The notes under the pieces are model-generated. The model saw only the letters and a program-made list of their open reading frames with translations. It was not told the origin of the DNA and ran no database searches. This document shows, piece after piece, positions 7,624 through 16,583 of a DNA stretch of 64,000 bases. The DNA is from Ruegeria arenilitoris (GTDB lineage: Bacteria > Pseudomonadota > Alphaproteobacteria > Rhodobacterales > Rhodobacteraceae), in contig NZ_WQDA01000001.1 in the NCBI RefSeq assembly GCF_013032855.1, positions 751,501 through 815,500 of the forward strand, read 5' to 3'. Made by a program: the position numbers and the translations under genes. The stretch's first letter is position 1. Each line of letters begins with the position of its first letter.

Positions 7624-8616
7624 TTATTCGGCTGCGACCTTGCGGGCGCGTTTCTTGCGGGCATGTTCCAGCAGACCGTCACGCACCCATTTGCCGTCGT
7701 CCCAGGCCTTGTTGCGGGCGGCTAGGCGGTCGGTGTTGCAGGGGCCGTTGCCCTTGATCACGTCAAAGAATTCCGACCAGTCGGGCTGAGTGAAATCGTA
7801 ATGCCCGCGCTCTTCGTTCCATTTCAGGTCGGGGTCGGGGATGGTCAGGCCCAGATACTCGGCCTGCGGCACGGTCTGATCGACGAATTTCTGGCGCAAC
7901 TCGTCATTGGTGTTGATCTTTATCTTCCACGCCATCGACTGGGCCGAATGCACCGAGTCCTTGTCGGACGGGCCGAACATCATCAGCGCCGGGTACCAGA
8001 ACCGGTTCAGCGCGTCCTGCGCCATCTTGCGCTGTTCGGGCGTGCCCTCGGCCATCTTGCGGATCGCGTCATAGCCCTGGCGCTGGTGAAAGCTTTCTTC
8101 CTTGCAGATGCGGATCATCGCCCGCGAATACGGCCCGAACGAGGTGCGCTGCAGCGGCACCTGGTTCATGATCGCTGCCCCGTCGACCAGCCAGCCCACC
8201 GCGCCGATATCGGCCCAGTTCAGCGTTGGATAGTTGAAGATCGAGCTGTATTTCATCCGCCCGTCCAGCAGCATCTCGGTCAGTTCGTCGCGGCTGACGC
8301 CCAGGGTTTCGGCGGCGCAGTACAGGTACAGGCCGTGCCCGGCCTCGTCTTGTACCTTGGCCAGAAGGATCGCCTTGCGTTCCAGCGTGGGCGCGCGGGT
8401 GATCCAGTTGCCTTCGGGCAGCTGGCCGACGATCTCGGAATGGGCGTGCTGGCCGATCTGGCGGATCAGCGTTGCGCGATAGTCGTCGGGCATCCAGTCC
8501 TTGGGCTCGATCTTGATTCCGGCGTCGATCTTGTCCTGAAAGGCGCGTTCCTGCTCGGTCATTTCCTCACGGGATTTGACGTCCGTTCCTGCCGTCTTGA
8601 TCATCTGAGCGTACAT
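7624..8616 (-). CDS. paaA: Phenylacetyl-CoA 1,2-epoxidase catalytic subunit PaaA
   Basis: The diiron subunit that epoxidises the aromatic ring of phenylacetyl-CoA. All six diiron ligands are visible: Glu61, Glu91 and His94 (in QDEAGH), Asp145, and Glu174 and His177 (in KEESFH). They are offset by 19 from the E. coli numbering, and the protein is 330 residues long. A GGGAGGAG site precedes the ATG. It lies 15 bp after paaJ and heads the epoxidase block paaABCDE. Confidence 0.97.
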   Translation of the reverse strand: MYAQMIKTAGTDVKSREEMTEQERAFQDKIDAGIKIEPKDWMPDDYRATLIRQIGQHAHSEIVGQLPEGNWITRAPTLERKAILLAKVQDEAGHGLYLYCAAETLGVSRDELTEMLLDGRMKYSSIFNYPTLNWADIGAVGWLVDGAAIMNQVPLQRTSFGPYSRAMIRICKEESFHQRQGYDAIRKMAEGTPEQRKMAQDALNRFWYPALMMFGPSDKDSVHSAQSMAWKIKINTNDELRQKFVDQTVPQAEYLGLTIPDPDLKWNEERGHYDFTQPDWSEFFDVIKGNGPCNTDRLAARNKAWDDGKWVRDGLLEHARKKRARKVAAE

Positions 8617-8631
8617 GTCGGGTCTCCTCCC

Positions 8632-9834
8632 TTACACGCGTTCGAGAATTAGCGCGGCGCCCTGGCCTACGCCCACGCACATGGTGCACAAGGCATAGCG
8701 CCCGCCGGTGCGGCGCAGCTGATAGGCCGCCGTCATGACCAGCCGCGCGCCGGACATGCCCAGCGGATGGCCGATGGCGATGGCGCCGCCATTAGGATTC
8801 ACATGGGGTGCGTCATCAGCCACGCCAAGTTCACGCAGGGTGGCCAGACCCTGGGCGGCGAAGGCCTCGTTCAATTCTATCACATCCATCTGCTCGATGC
8901 TCAGCCCCGTGCGGGCCAGCACCTTGCGGGTGGCCGGGACCGGGCCGATCCCCATGACACGGGGTTCGACCCCGGCAACCGCCATGCCCACGACACGGGC
9001 CATCGGAGTCAGACCGTTCTTCTGCGCGGCGGCCTCGTTGGCCAGCAGAATGGCCGCGGCGCCGTCATTGACACCCGAGGCATTGCCCGCCGTCACCGTC
9101 TTGTCCGGCCCGTTGACGCCCTTCAGGCCCGCCAGCTTTTCGGCCGTGGTGCCGGGGCGGGGGTGTTCGTCGGTGTCCACCACCAGCGGGTCGCCCTTAC
9201 GCTGGGGGATGGTCACGGGGGTGATTTCCTCGGCAAAAACGCCGGCCTGATGCGCGGCCGCCCAGCGGGCCTGGCTGCGCGCGGCAAAGGCATCCTGATC
9301 GGCACGGCTGATGTCATAGTCCTCGGCCACGTTGTCGGCGGTCTGCGGCATCGAATCCGTGCCGTACATCTGCTGCATCTTCGGGTTCACGAAACGCCAG
9401 CCGATCGTGGTGTCATAGACAGCGTTGGCGCGGGAAAAAGCGCTGGTGGCCTTGGGCATCACGAAGGGCGCGCGCGACATGCTTTCGACGCCACCGGCAA
9501 TCGCCATGTCATAATCGCCCGCCTTGATGGCCCGCGCGGCCATGCCGACCGCATCCATGCCGCTGGCGCACAGGCGGTTGATCGTGGTGCCGGGCACCTG
9601 AACCGGGAAACCGGCCAGCAGGGCGGCCATGCGCGCCACGTTCCGGTTGCTTTCGCCGGCCTGGTTGGCATCGCCCAGAATCACGTCATCCAGGCTGGCC
9701 CAGTCCACCTGCGGGTTCCGCTCTTTCAGCGCAGCCAGCGGAATCGCGGCCAGATCGTCGGTGCGAACCTGGGACAAAGCCCCGCCATAGCGTCCGATCG
9801 GGGTGCGCTGTGCGTCGCAGATGAAAGCGTCCAT
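8632..9834 (-). CDS. paaJ: 3-oxoadipyl-CoA / 3-oxo-5,6-dehydrosuberyl-CoA thiolase (PaaJ/PcaF)
   Basis: A 400-residue degradative thiolase. The acylated Cys is residue 89 in NRLCASGM, the [10 protein letters not shown] motif carries the catalytic His, and [10 protein letters not shown] carries the second active Cys. In the phenylacetate pathway this enzyme acts twice, releasing acetyl-CoA and giving succinyl-CoA plus acetyl-CoA at the end. The name follows the operon. By sequence alone pcaF (protocatechuate branch) is equally possible. It is first in the leftward operon, behind a promoter and TetR-type dyad. Confidence 0.9.
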   Translation of the reverse strand: MDAFICDAQRTPIGRYGGALSQVRTDDLAAIPLAALKERNPQVDWASLDDVILGDANQAGESNRNVARMAALLAGFPVQVPGTTINRLCASGMDAVGMAARAIKAGDYDMAIAGGVESMSRAPFVMPKATSAFSRANAVYDTTIGWRFVNPKMQQMYGTDSMPQTADNVAEDYDISRADQDAFAARSQARWAAAHQAGVFAEEITPVTIPQRKGDPLVVDTDEHPRPGTTAEKLAGLKGVNGPDKTVTAGNASGVNDGAAAILLANEAAAQKNGLTPMARVVGMAVAGVEPRVMGIGPVPATRKVLARTGLSIEQMDVIELNEAFAAQGLATLRELGVADDAPHVNPNGGAIAIGHPLGMSGARLVMTAAYQLRRTGGRYALCTMCVGVGQGAALILERV

Positions 9835-9871
9835 GCGTCAGAACCTCGTGTCTTGCGTCCGAGTCAATAAG

Positions 9872-9891
9872 TGACCGCTTGGTCGGGTAAT
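9872..9891. promoter_or_regulatory. Candidate TetR (PaaR-like) operator upstream of paaJ
   Basis: TGACCGCTTGGTCGGGTAAT, with the dyad GACC-GCTT-GGTC, matches 14 of 20 bases of the site at 742-761 in front of paaG. It covers the -10 element of the candidate paaJ promoter (9887-9915), an arrangement expected for repression. Confidence 0.6.
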
Positions 9892-9915
9892 ACGCCCGGA
9901 AGTGATTCGCGACAA
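9887..9915 (-). promoter_or_regulatory. Candidate sigma-70 promoter of the paaJABCDE operon
   Basis: Read leftward, TTGTCG (9915-9910) and TATTAC (9892-9887) are separated by 17 bp, close to the -35/-10 consensus. The first gene, paaJ, starts about 50 bp downstream. The TetR-type dyad at 9872-9891 overlaps the -10 element. Confidence 0.5.
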
Positions 9916-9973
9916 GGAAAATGTAACGCAATCGTGCGCCAAATAGAAATTCAGTAACGTATTTGTGCCGACA

Positions 9974-9998
9974 TGAGAAAACCCGCACGGGGGCGGGC
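9974..9998 (-). terminator. Rho-independent terminator of the RpiR-Rieske-decarboxylase operon
   Basis: On the minus strand the hairpin CCCGC-loop-GCGGG is followed directly by TTTTCTC. It lies about 30 bp downstream of the stop of the carboxymuconolactone decarboxylase-like gene and separates that operon from the paaJ promoter. Confidence 0.6.
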
Positions 9999-10025
9999 GA
10001 TCTCGATCTTCGGGGCAGGAACCGG

Positions 10026-10418
10026 CTAAAGCTGACCGGCTTCGGTTAGAACCTTGCGCGCCACGCGAAAGCATTCCAGCGCCTGCGGGACGCCGCAATA
10101 GATAGCGACGACATGGATGATCGCCCGAATCTCCTCCTTGCTGACGCCGTTGTTCAGGGCTCCGCGACAGTGGATCTCCCACTCGTGCATCTTGCCCAGG
10201 GCGCCGATCATCGACAGATTCATCATCGAGCGGGTCTTGGGGTCGATCACCTCGTCCCCCCAGCCAAAGCCCCAGCACCAGGCTGTCATGGCCTCCTGAA
10301 ACGGGCGGGTGAAATCATCTGCCGCGGCTAGGTTCTTTTCCACGTATTCGTCGCCCAGCGTCGCCTTGCGCTGCGCCAGTCCTTTCAGGAACAGGTCTTC
10401 GTCAAAGATGTCGGCCAT
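10026..10418 (-). CDS. Carboxymuconolactone decarboxylase-family protein (PcaC-like)
   Basis: A 130-residue protein of the carboxymuconolactone decarboxylase fold. It resembles 4-carboxymuconolactone decarboxylase in EWEIHCRGALNNGVSKEEI and in AIYCGVPQALECF. The ATG at 10418 is preceded by GGAGTGG, while an in-frame ATG at 10436 lacks a good site. It overlaps the end of the Rieske oxygenase gene by 17 bp and is the last gene of that operon. No protocatechuate genes are nearby, so a role in the Rieske/betaine pathway or as a small hydrolase or redox enzyme is possible. The substrate is unknown. Confidence 0.75.
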   Translation of the reverse strand: MADIFDEDLFLKGLAQRKATLGDEYVEKNLAAADDFTRPFQEAMTAWCWGFGWGDEVIDPKTRSMMNLSMIGALGKMHEWEIHCRGALNNGVSKEEIRAIIHVVAIYCGVPQALECFRVARKVLTEAGQL

Positions 10419-11526
10419 CGTCCACTCCGCTTGCATCTGTATCCACCGCCTCGCGCATCCATTGCTGCAAGCGGGCGATCGAATGTTCCGACATTACGCC
10501 GCAAGCCGGGTCCAGTACCAGCGGGCCGGGGCGATAGCCGCGCGATTTCAGGCCGCGATGCACGCTTTCAACCAGCCGGATGTCTTCTTCGACCGTGGTT
10601 TCCCGGTCCTGCACTGCCAATTGGCGGATCACCGCGCTTTCGGACCCGCCCTCGGTGTACCATCCGCGCCAGACGGTGCAGTGATCGGCATCCTGCGCGC
10701 GCCAGTGATAGGTGTTCAGCACATTGCCGGGATAGCACTGGAACGAGAACATCGGCCACAGAAACCACGACTGATAGTCGCCCGCATGGGGCACGGACAG
10801 GTCGATGGGATAGGTCATCTTGTCGAGGCTCTGACACTCGGTCGTATGGCGCAGGACGTATCCGCCGCCTGCGTCGGGTTGAATGTCATAGGTCTCGGGT
10901 TTGACCACACCGGTGGCAAAGGTCGGGTGATTGGTCGGGCAGTGATAGCATTCCGAGTAATTCTCGATACTGACCTTCCAGTTGCAGTTCTCGGGGATCT
11001 CGACCCACTCCAGCGGCTCAAGGTCGTCAATCTGCGGGACAAAGGCGCAGATTTCCGCACGCACGCCGGGGTACCAGTCGTCCATCGGGGCGGCGTCATC
11101 GTCGAGGTTGACGAAAATGAAGCCGTTGAACAGCTCGGTCTGCACCGGGGTCAGACAGATCGCGCTGCGGTCGAAGCCCGGAACCGACTTGATGTTCGGC
11201 CCGGCGCGCAGTTGCCCGGTGAGTTCATAGGTCCACGCGTGATAGGGGCAGACGACGACGCGGGTGTTGCCGGCCCCGGTCACCATCTCATGCGCACGGT
11301 GCTGGCAGACATTGTAGAAGGTGCGGATTTCGCCATCACGCCCGCGGATGCAGAACAGGTTCTGGCCTGCGATTTCAAAGGCGAAATAGTCGCCCGGCTC
11401 GCGCACCTGCGCCACATGGCCGGCAAATTGCCAGGTGCGGGCCAGAAGGCCCTGTTTCTCCTCCTCGAATATCGCCGGGTCGATGTAATAGCGGGCTTCC
11501 AGCGATCGGGTCAGCGGTGCGGTCAT
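10402..11526 (-). CDS. Rieske-type oxygenase alpha subunit, betaine demethylase-like
   Basis: A 374-residue ring-hydroxylating-type oxygenase. The Rieske [2Fe-2S] motif is complete (Cys74-x-His76, Cys93-x2-His96). The mononuclear iron site lies in the NWK...ENYSECYHCPTNH segment (His195 and His200). This segment resembles glycine betaine, choline and carnitine monooxygenases more than aromatic dioxygenases, so removal of an N-methyl group as formaldehyde is likely. No ferredoxin reductase gene is nearby, so the electron donor must be encoded elsewhere. The start overlaps the RpiR stop by four bases. The precise substrate is inference. Confidence 0.8.
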   Translation of the reverse strand: MTAPLTRSLEARYYIDPAIFEEEKQGLLARTWQFAGHVAQVREPGDYFAFEIAGQNLFCIRGRDGEIRTFYNVCQHRAHEMVTGAGNTRVVVCPYHAWTYELTGQLRAGPNIKSVPGFDRSAICLTPVQTELFNGFIFVNLDDDAAPMDDWYPGVRAEICAFVPQIDDLEPLEWVEIPENCNWKVSIENYSECYHCPTNHPTFATGVVKPETYDIQPDAGGGYVLRHTTECQSLDKMTYPIDLSVPHAGDYQSWFLWPMFSFQCYPGNVLNTYHWRAQDADHCTVWRGWYTEGGSESAVIRQLAVQDRETTVEEDIRLVESVHRGLKSRGYRPGPLVLDPACGVMSEHSIARLQQWMREAVDTDASGVDDGRHL

Positions 11527-12410
11527 TCAGGCTCCTCCGCATAAAGGCCAAGTTGGTGCCGGCGGCGGTGAAACCGCTCCACACGCTCGACGATTTCATC
11601 GCTGGACAGGGCGACCACGAAAGACAGAAGCGTCTCCAGCAGCGCGATGGTCGAAACCGATGACGGAAAGAACTGGGGCGTGTCGGCGGCGACGACAAAT
11701 CCGTGTTGCGCGTTCAGGATGACTGGGCTGGCGGGGCTGTCGGAGATGCCGACCACGGTCATGCCCTGTTCGCGGGCCAGCTTTACCGCCTCGATCACTT
11801 CGGTCCGGTAGGGGTGGCAGGTCATCGCGATCAGCACGTCCTGTTCATCGGCCCAGGCCAGATCGTCCACCGGGGTCGAACCGGGCCGGGGGATGGCGTG
11901 GAACTGCTTCATCCCGGTCGAGGCCAGATAGGTAAAGTTGCGCGCGTTCGCGTTGTTGACGCCGACGCCCAGCGTGAAAACCTGACGTGATGTCCAGATC
12001 GCCTCGGCCGCGGCCTGCAACCGGGTGGCGTCGATCCCGGCGAAGGTTTCTTCGATGTTTCGGATCGCTGCCCCAACCATGTCGGCATAGAGGCCGCCCA
12101 ACTCGCCGGATTTGCCGATTTCCTGCAGCCAGCGGGCGCGGTCGGGGAACGACACGGTGCCCCGACGGATGGCGTCGCGGAACGGCGCGCGGAAATCCTC
12201 GTAGCCCTCAAAGCCCACCTGCCGCGCCATGCGCACGAAGGTGTTGGGCTTCACGTTCGCGGCCTCGGCGATCTCGCGCACGGTCGAAACGCCCACATCC
12301 GCCGGGTTCTCCAGCACATAGCGGGCGGCCTTCTGCGCCTCGGGTGTCAGGGCGTCCCATTCACGGGTCAGCCGGTCAAGAACGGCGTTTGATACATTTG
12401 TGTCATTCAT
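11523..12410 (-). CDS. RpiR-family transcriptional regulator
   Basis: A 295-residue regulator with an N-terminal RpiR-type helix-turn-helix (about residues 10-80, containing REIAEAANVKPNTFVRMARQVGFEGY) and a C-terminal SIS sugar-phosphate-type domain (about 130-270, with VFTLGVGVNNANARNF and ISDSPASPV). It diverges from the FAD/GcvT-dddQ operon and is co-transcribed with the Rieske gene, so it probably controls both sides. The inverted repeat at 12394-12431 spans its own start codon. The effector is unknown. Confidence 0.88.
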   Translation of the reverse strand: MNDTNVSNAVLDRLTREWDALTPEAQKAARYVLENPADVGVSTVREIAEAANVKPNTFVRMARQVGFEGYEDFRAPFRDAIRRGTVSFPDRARWLQEIGKSGELGGLYADMVGAAIRNIEETFAGIDATRLQAAAEAIWTSRQVFTLGVGVNNANARNFTYLASTGMKQFHAIPRPGSTPVDDLAWADEQDVLIAMTCHPYRTEVIEAVKLAREQGMTVVGISDSPASPVILNAQHGFVVAADTPQFFPSSVSTIALLETLLSFVVALSSDEIVERVERFHRRRHQLGLYAEEPE

Positions 12411-12431
12411 GATTGACGATGGTACAAATGT
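12394..12431. promoter_or_regulatory. Candidate RpiR operator between divergent operons
   Basis: Perfect 8-bp arms ACATTTGT (12394-12401) and ACAAATGT (12424-12431) are separated by 22 bp and straddle the RpiR start codon. The right arm is 48 bp ahead of the FAD/GcvT start. The position suits autoregulation and control of the divergent operon. Confidence 0.45.
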
Positions 12432-12478
12432 GGCCTTAGCCTGTCGAGAAGAAATGCGACTCGGTGAGAGGAAAAATC

Positions 12479-14932
12479 ATGCCCGGGAAGGAACTGCCGT
12501 CACAGGCCCGCGTGGTGATCGTGGGCGGAGGTGTCATGGGCGTCGGTCTGGCCTATCACCTGGCGCATGAGGGCTGGACGGATGTCGTTCTGCTGGAAAA
12601 GGCCGAGCTGACCAGTGGCAGCACCTGGCACGCAGCCGGGCAGATCACCCATTCGACCAGTTCCTTTGGTCTGGGCAAATGCGTGGACTACAACATCGGG
12701 CTCTATTCCGGTGCGCTCGAGGCCGAGACCGGGCAGGCGGTGACATGGCACGGATGCGGCTCGTTCCGGCTGGCCTATACCGAGGGCGAGATGGACTGGC
12801 TGCGCCACACCCTGTCGGTGGGCCGGTCGCTGGGCTTCAACATTGAACTGGTCGGCCCCGACCGCGTGGCCGAACTGCACCCGTTCTACAACCTCGACGG
12901 GGTTCTGGTCGCGCTGCACACGCCGGATGACGGGCATGTGGACCCGACGAACGTGACCATGGCCATGGCGGCGGGGGCGCGTCAGCTGGGCGCGCGGATC
13001 ATCCGCCGCTGCCGGGCCACCAACATCACCCAGGCGGCCAATGGCGAATGGGTGGTCGAGACCGAACGGGGCACGATCCGCTGCGAACACGTGGTAAATG
13101 CGGGCGGCACCTATGCGCGGCAGATGGGCGAATGGTCTGGCCTACAACTGCCGATGACCTCGATGACCCACCACTATTTCGTGACCGAACCGGTGCCACA
13201 GTTCCAGGACCTCGATCACGAGTTGCCTGTGATCCGCGATGACCGCAAGGTCTCGGGCTATATCCGCATGGAGCAGAAGCGCGGGCTGATCGGGATCTAC
13301 GAAAAGGAGAATTCGAACTCGGTCTGGCATGACCATTGCCCGTGGGATTATGAAAACTGGTTGTTCGACGCCGATTACGACCGGGTCATGCCGTGGCTGG
13401 AAGAAAGCCTGAACCGGATGCCGATTTTCGCCGATCTGGGCATCCAGCGCGAGGTTCACGGGGCGATCTCGCACCCGCCCGACGGCAATCCGCTGATCGG
13501 CCCGGCGCCGGGGGTGCGAAACTATTGGTGCTGCTGCGGCACTCAGATCGGCATCGGCTGGGGCCCGGGCCTGACGCGCGAACTGGCGCGGTGGATGGTG
13601 CATGGGGCGGCCGACATTTCGATGCGCGACTATGATCCGCGCCGGTTCGGGGCCTATGCCACCAAAGACTGGCAGGTCACCAAGGCGCATGAGGATTACA
13701 AGCTGCGCCACGAAATTCCGTTTCCGCATTTCAACCGTCTTGCCGGGCGGCCGGTCAAGCCGTCCCCCCTGTATGGCCGGCTGAAAGCAAAGGGGGCCGT
13801 GTTCGAAGAGGTTTATGGCCATGAACGCCCCCGCTGGTTCGCAAAGGACGGCGTTGAACAGCGCGACCATTATTCCTTCCGCCGCAATGTGGTGCATGAC
13901 ATGGTGGCCACCGAATGCAGGGCCGTGCGCGAGGCGGTCGGCATCATGGATATCTCGGCCTTCACCAAGGTCGGAATCAGCGGCCCGGATGCCCGGGCCC
14001 TGCTGGACCGGCTGGTTGCCAACCGCCTGCCGCAAAAGGTGGGCAGCATCGCGCTGACCCACATGCTGAACCGCCGTGGTCGGATCGAGCTGGAGACCAC
14101 GGTCGTGAAACTGGCCGAGGACCGGTACTACCTCGTCTGTGCCGCCTTCTTCGAGCAGCGCCTGCTGGACCACCTGACCCAGCATCGCGACGAAGAAAAC
14201 GTCGAAATCATCCTGCGATCCGACGACTGGGCCGCGCTCAGCCTCAATGGCCCCCGGGCGCGCGAGGTTTTGGCCGCCTGCACGGATGCCGACCTGAGCA
14301 ATGCCGGTTTCAAATGGTTGACCGCGCAGGAAATCGACGTGGCGGGTCACCGACTCTGGGCTTTCCGCATGTCCTATGCCGGTGAATTGGGATGGGAACT
14401 GCACATGCCGCGTGACTGCGCCTTGGCCGTCTACGATACGCTCTGGGCCGCGGGCGCGCCGCATGGCATCGCCGATTACGGGTCGTTCGCGATGAACGCG
14501 CTGCGGATGGAGAAGGCCTTCAAGGGCGCGGGCGAGTTGACCAACGAGGTCACCCTGGCCGAGGCCGACGTGCTGCGTTTTGCCCGCACCGACAAGGAAT
14601 ACTTGGGCAAGGACCGCGCCCTGAACCCCGATCTGCGCTGGGTCTGCGCCTATCTCGAGATCGAACCGGATGGCCAGAACGATGGGCATGGCGGCGAGGC
14701 GGTCCTGCTGGATGGCCAGGTCGTGGGCTCCACCGCTTCGGTGGCCTACGGGCACACGGTCGGCAAGATCCTTGCCTTTGCCTATGTCAAACCGCAGGCC
14801 AATGTGCCGGGAACCGAAGTGCAGGTGGTGATTGCGGGCGTGCCGCGTCGCGCGCGGATCCTGGGCGCGCCCGCCTATGACCCGCACAGTGTTCTGCCTC
14901 GAACCGATACCGGGATGGAGGCTGCGGAATGA
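12479..14932 (+). CDS. FAD-dependent dimethylglycine/sarcosine dehydrogenase-like protein with GcvT domain
   Basis: An 817-residue two-part enzyme. The N-terminal DAO/FAD domain starts VVIVGGGVMGVGLAYHLAHEGW and carries STWHAAGQ, where the His is the usual site of covalent flavin. A GcvT-type folate-binding domain follows (about residues 430-810, with MDISAFTKVGISGPDARALLDRL). Such enzymes oxidise N-methyl groups and pass the formaldehyde to tetrahydrofolate. The ATG at 12479 has GAGAGGA upstream. It is the first gene of a coupled operon with the MDR oxidoreductase and dddQ and probably works after the Rieske demethylase. The substrate is not proven. Confidence 0.85.
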   Translation: MPGKELPSQARVVIVGGGVMGVGLAYHLAHEGWTDVVLLEKAELTSGSTWHAAGQITHSTSSFGLGKCVDYNIGLYSGALEAETGQAVTWHGCGSFRLAYTEGEMDWLRHTLSVGRSLGFNIELVGPDRVAELHPFYNLDGVLVALHTPDDGHVDPTNVTMAMAAGARQLGARIIRRCRATNITQAANGEWVVETERGTIRCEHVVNAGGTYARQMGEWSGLQLPMTSMTHHYFVTEPVPQFQDLDHELPVIRDDRKVSGYIRMEQKRGLIGIYEKENSNSVWHDHCPWDYENWLFDADYDRVMPWLEESLNRMPIFADLGIQREVHGAISHPPDGNPLIGPAPGVRNYWCCCGTQIGIGWGPGLTRELARWMVHGAADISMRDYDPRRFGAYATKDWQVTKAHEDYKLRHEIPFPHFNRLAGRPVKPSPLYGRLKAKGAVFEEVYGHERPRWFAKDGVEQRDHYSFRRNVVHDMVATECRAVREAVGIMDISAFTKVGISGPDARALLDRLVANRLPQKVGSIALTHMLNRRGRIELETTVVKLAEDRYYLVCAAFFEQRLLDHLTQHRDEENVEIILRSDDWAALSLNGPRAREVLAACTDADLSNAGFKWLTAQEIDVAGHRLWAFRMSYAGELGWELHMPRDCALAVYDTLWAAGAPHGIADYGSFAMNALRMEKAFKGAGELTNEVTLAEADVLRFARTDKEYLGKDRALNPDLRWVCAYLEIEPDGQNDGHGGEAVLLDGQVVGSTASVAYGHTVGKILAFAYVKPQANVPGTEVQVVIAGVPRRARILGAPAYDPHSVLPRTDTGMEAAE

Positions 14933-16008
14933 TCCCGAAGACGATGAAGGCCATCGTCCTGACCGGGCATGGCGATCTGGACAAATACGAATGGCACGAG
15001 GACTGGCCCACCCCCACACCCGGCCCGATGGAGGTGTTGATCAAGGTGGGCGCCTGCGGGCTGAACAACACGGATGTGAACACCCGCACCGGCTGGTATT
15101 CCAAGGCGGTGGACGAGGCCACCACCGGCGGCGCCTATTCCGAGTTGGATGACGACGACAGCACCTGGGGCGGCGCGCCCCTGACCTTCCCGCGTATTCA
15201 GGGCGCGGACGCGGTCGGCACGGTCGTGGCCGTGGGAGAGGGGGCCGATCCCGCGATCATCGGCCGGCGGGTGATCGTGGCGGGCTGGCTGCGCGACTGG
15301 TCCGAGCCGATGAACCGCGACAAGGCGGGATATTTCGGCTCGGAATGTGACGGCGGCTTTGCCGAATACACCAAGGCCGACATCCGCGGCGTGGCGCCGG
15401 TCGACTCCGACCTGAGCGATGCCGAACTGGCGACCTTCAGCTGCTCGTACGTGACGGCCGAGGGCATGTTGGACAGGGCGCAGGTCGGCGAGGGTGACAC
15501 GGTTCTGATCCCCGGCGCCTCGGGCGGTGTGGGCGGGGCGCTGATCCAGTTGTCCAAGCTGCGCGGCGCCCGTGTGATCGCCATGGCCAGCGCGGCCAAG
15601 CACCCCGAGGTCGCCAAACTGGGCCCGGATCGCATTCTGCCGCGCAACCCCAGGAACCTGCGGGCCGAGTTGAAAGGCGAACGGATCACCGTCGTCGCCG
15701 ACGTCGTGGGCGGAGAGATGTGGCCCAAACTGATCGACATGCTGGAGCGTGGCGGGCGCTATACCTGTTCGGGCGCGATTGCCGGTCCGATCGTGCAGTT
15801 CGACCTGCGCACCTTCTATCTGCGCGATCTGACCTTCACCGGGTCGACCGTGAACACGCCGCAGAACTTCTTTGATGTCGTGAAATACATAGAAAATGGG
15901 CAAATCAAGCCAGCTTTGGCCGCCACTTACCCGTTGACTGAGCTGCGAGAGGCCCAGCAGGCCTTCATCGACAAGCATCATACCGGCAATATCGTGGTGA
16001 TCCCATGA
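14929..16008 (+). CDS. MDR-superfamily zinc-type alcohol dehydrogenase/quinone reductase-like oxidoreductase
   Basis: A 359-residue medium-chain dehydrogenase/reductase. The N-terminal catalytic domain has [18 protein letters not shown], and the nucleotide-binding loop is [13 protein letters not shown] near residue 195. The GLNNTD segment suggests the quinone reductase/enoyl reductase side of the family. It is coupled to the dehydrogenase before it and to dddQ after it by ATGA overlaps. An acrylyl-CoA reductase-like role (AcuI belongs to this superfamily) would fit a DMSP lyase neighbour, but this is inference, and the protein is longer than typical AcuI. Confidence 0.75.
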   Translation: MIPKTMKAIVLTGHGDLDKYEWHEDWPTPTPGPMEVLIKVGACGLNNTDVNTRTGWYSKAVDEATTGGAYSELDDDDSTWGGAPLTFPRIQGADAVGTVVAVGEGADPAIIGRRVIVAGWLRDWSEPMNRDKAGYFGSECDGGFAEYTKADIRGVAPVDSDLSDAELATFSCSYVTAEGMLDRAQVGEGDTVLIPGASGGVGGALIQLSKLRGARVIAMASAAKHPEVAKLGPDRILPRNPRNLRAELKGERITVVADVVGGEMWPKLIDMLERGGRYTCSGAIAGPIVQFDLRTFYLRDLTFTGSTVNTPQNFFDVVKYIENGQIKPALAATYPLTELREAQQAFIDKHHTGNIVVIP

Positions 16009-16583
16009 CCCTGGAAAACGTTCTCGAAGCCGCGCGGCACCTGCATCAGAGCATGCCGGCGCTGTCGGAATTCGGCACCTGGCCCACCGACCTGACCGCA
16101 ACCGGTTTGCAACCGCGGGCGATCCCCGCCACGACACTGGTGCAGGCGCTGGATCAACCCGGATCACCCCGGACAACGGGGTTGGTTCAGGCGATCCGGT
16201 CGGCGGCGCATCTTGCCCACTGGAAACGAACCTATACCGAGGCAGAGGTCGGTGCGGATTTCCGCAATCGGTATGGGTATTTCGAACTGTTCGGGCCAAC
16301 CGGGCATTTCCATTCGACCCAGTTGCGGGGCTATGTCGCCTATTGGGGCGCCGGGCTGGACTATGACTGGCACAGCCACCAGGCCGAGGAGCTTTACCTG
16401 ACGCTGGCGGGCGGTGCGGTCTTCAAGGTTGACGGGGATCGGGCCTTTGTTGGCGCTGAGGGCACGCGGTTGCATGCCAGTTGGCAAAGTCACGCCATGT
16501 CCACGGGGGATCAGCCGATCCTCACGTTCGTGCTGTGGCGGGGCGAGGGGTTGAACGACCTGCCCAGGATGGACGCCGCATGA
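16005..16583 (+). CDS. dddQ: DMSP lyase DddQ (cupin family)
   Basis: A 192-residue cupin that cleaves dimethylsulfoniopropionate to dimethyl sulfide and acrylate. The key residues fall at exactly the positions known for DddQ: Tyr120, His125, Glu129, Tyr131 and His163. The last four are the metal ligands, and Tyr131 also acts as catalytic base. The surrounding motif is [13 protein letters not shown]. It has no signal peptide, so it is cytosolic. It overlaps the MDR gene before it and the enolase-superfamily gene after it by four bases each, so it is deep inside a translationally coupled operon. The operon otherwise looks devoted to betaine-like compounds. Confidence 0.88.
   Translation: MTLENVLEAARHLHQSMPALSEFGTWPTDLTATGLQPRAIPATTLVQALDQPGSPRTTGLVQAIRSAAHLAHWKRTYTEAEVGADFRNRYGYFELFGPTGHFHSTQLRGYVAYWGAGLDYDWHSHQAEELYLTLAGGAVFKVDGDRAFVGAEGTRLHASWQSHAMSTGDQPILTFVLWRGEGLNDLPRMDAA

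Noticed and set aside
10026..10418. Naming the decarboxylase-like gene pcaC
   Set aside because: The motif fits the family but no other protocatechuate-branch gene is nearby and its operon partner is a betaine demethylase-like oxygenase.
13142..15019. A 625-codon open frame on the minus strand
   Set aside because: It is antisense to the well-supported FAD/GcvT gene, arises from high GC third positions and has no recognisable motif or ribosome site.
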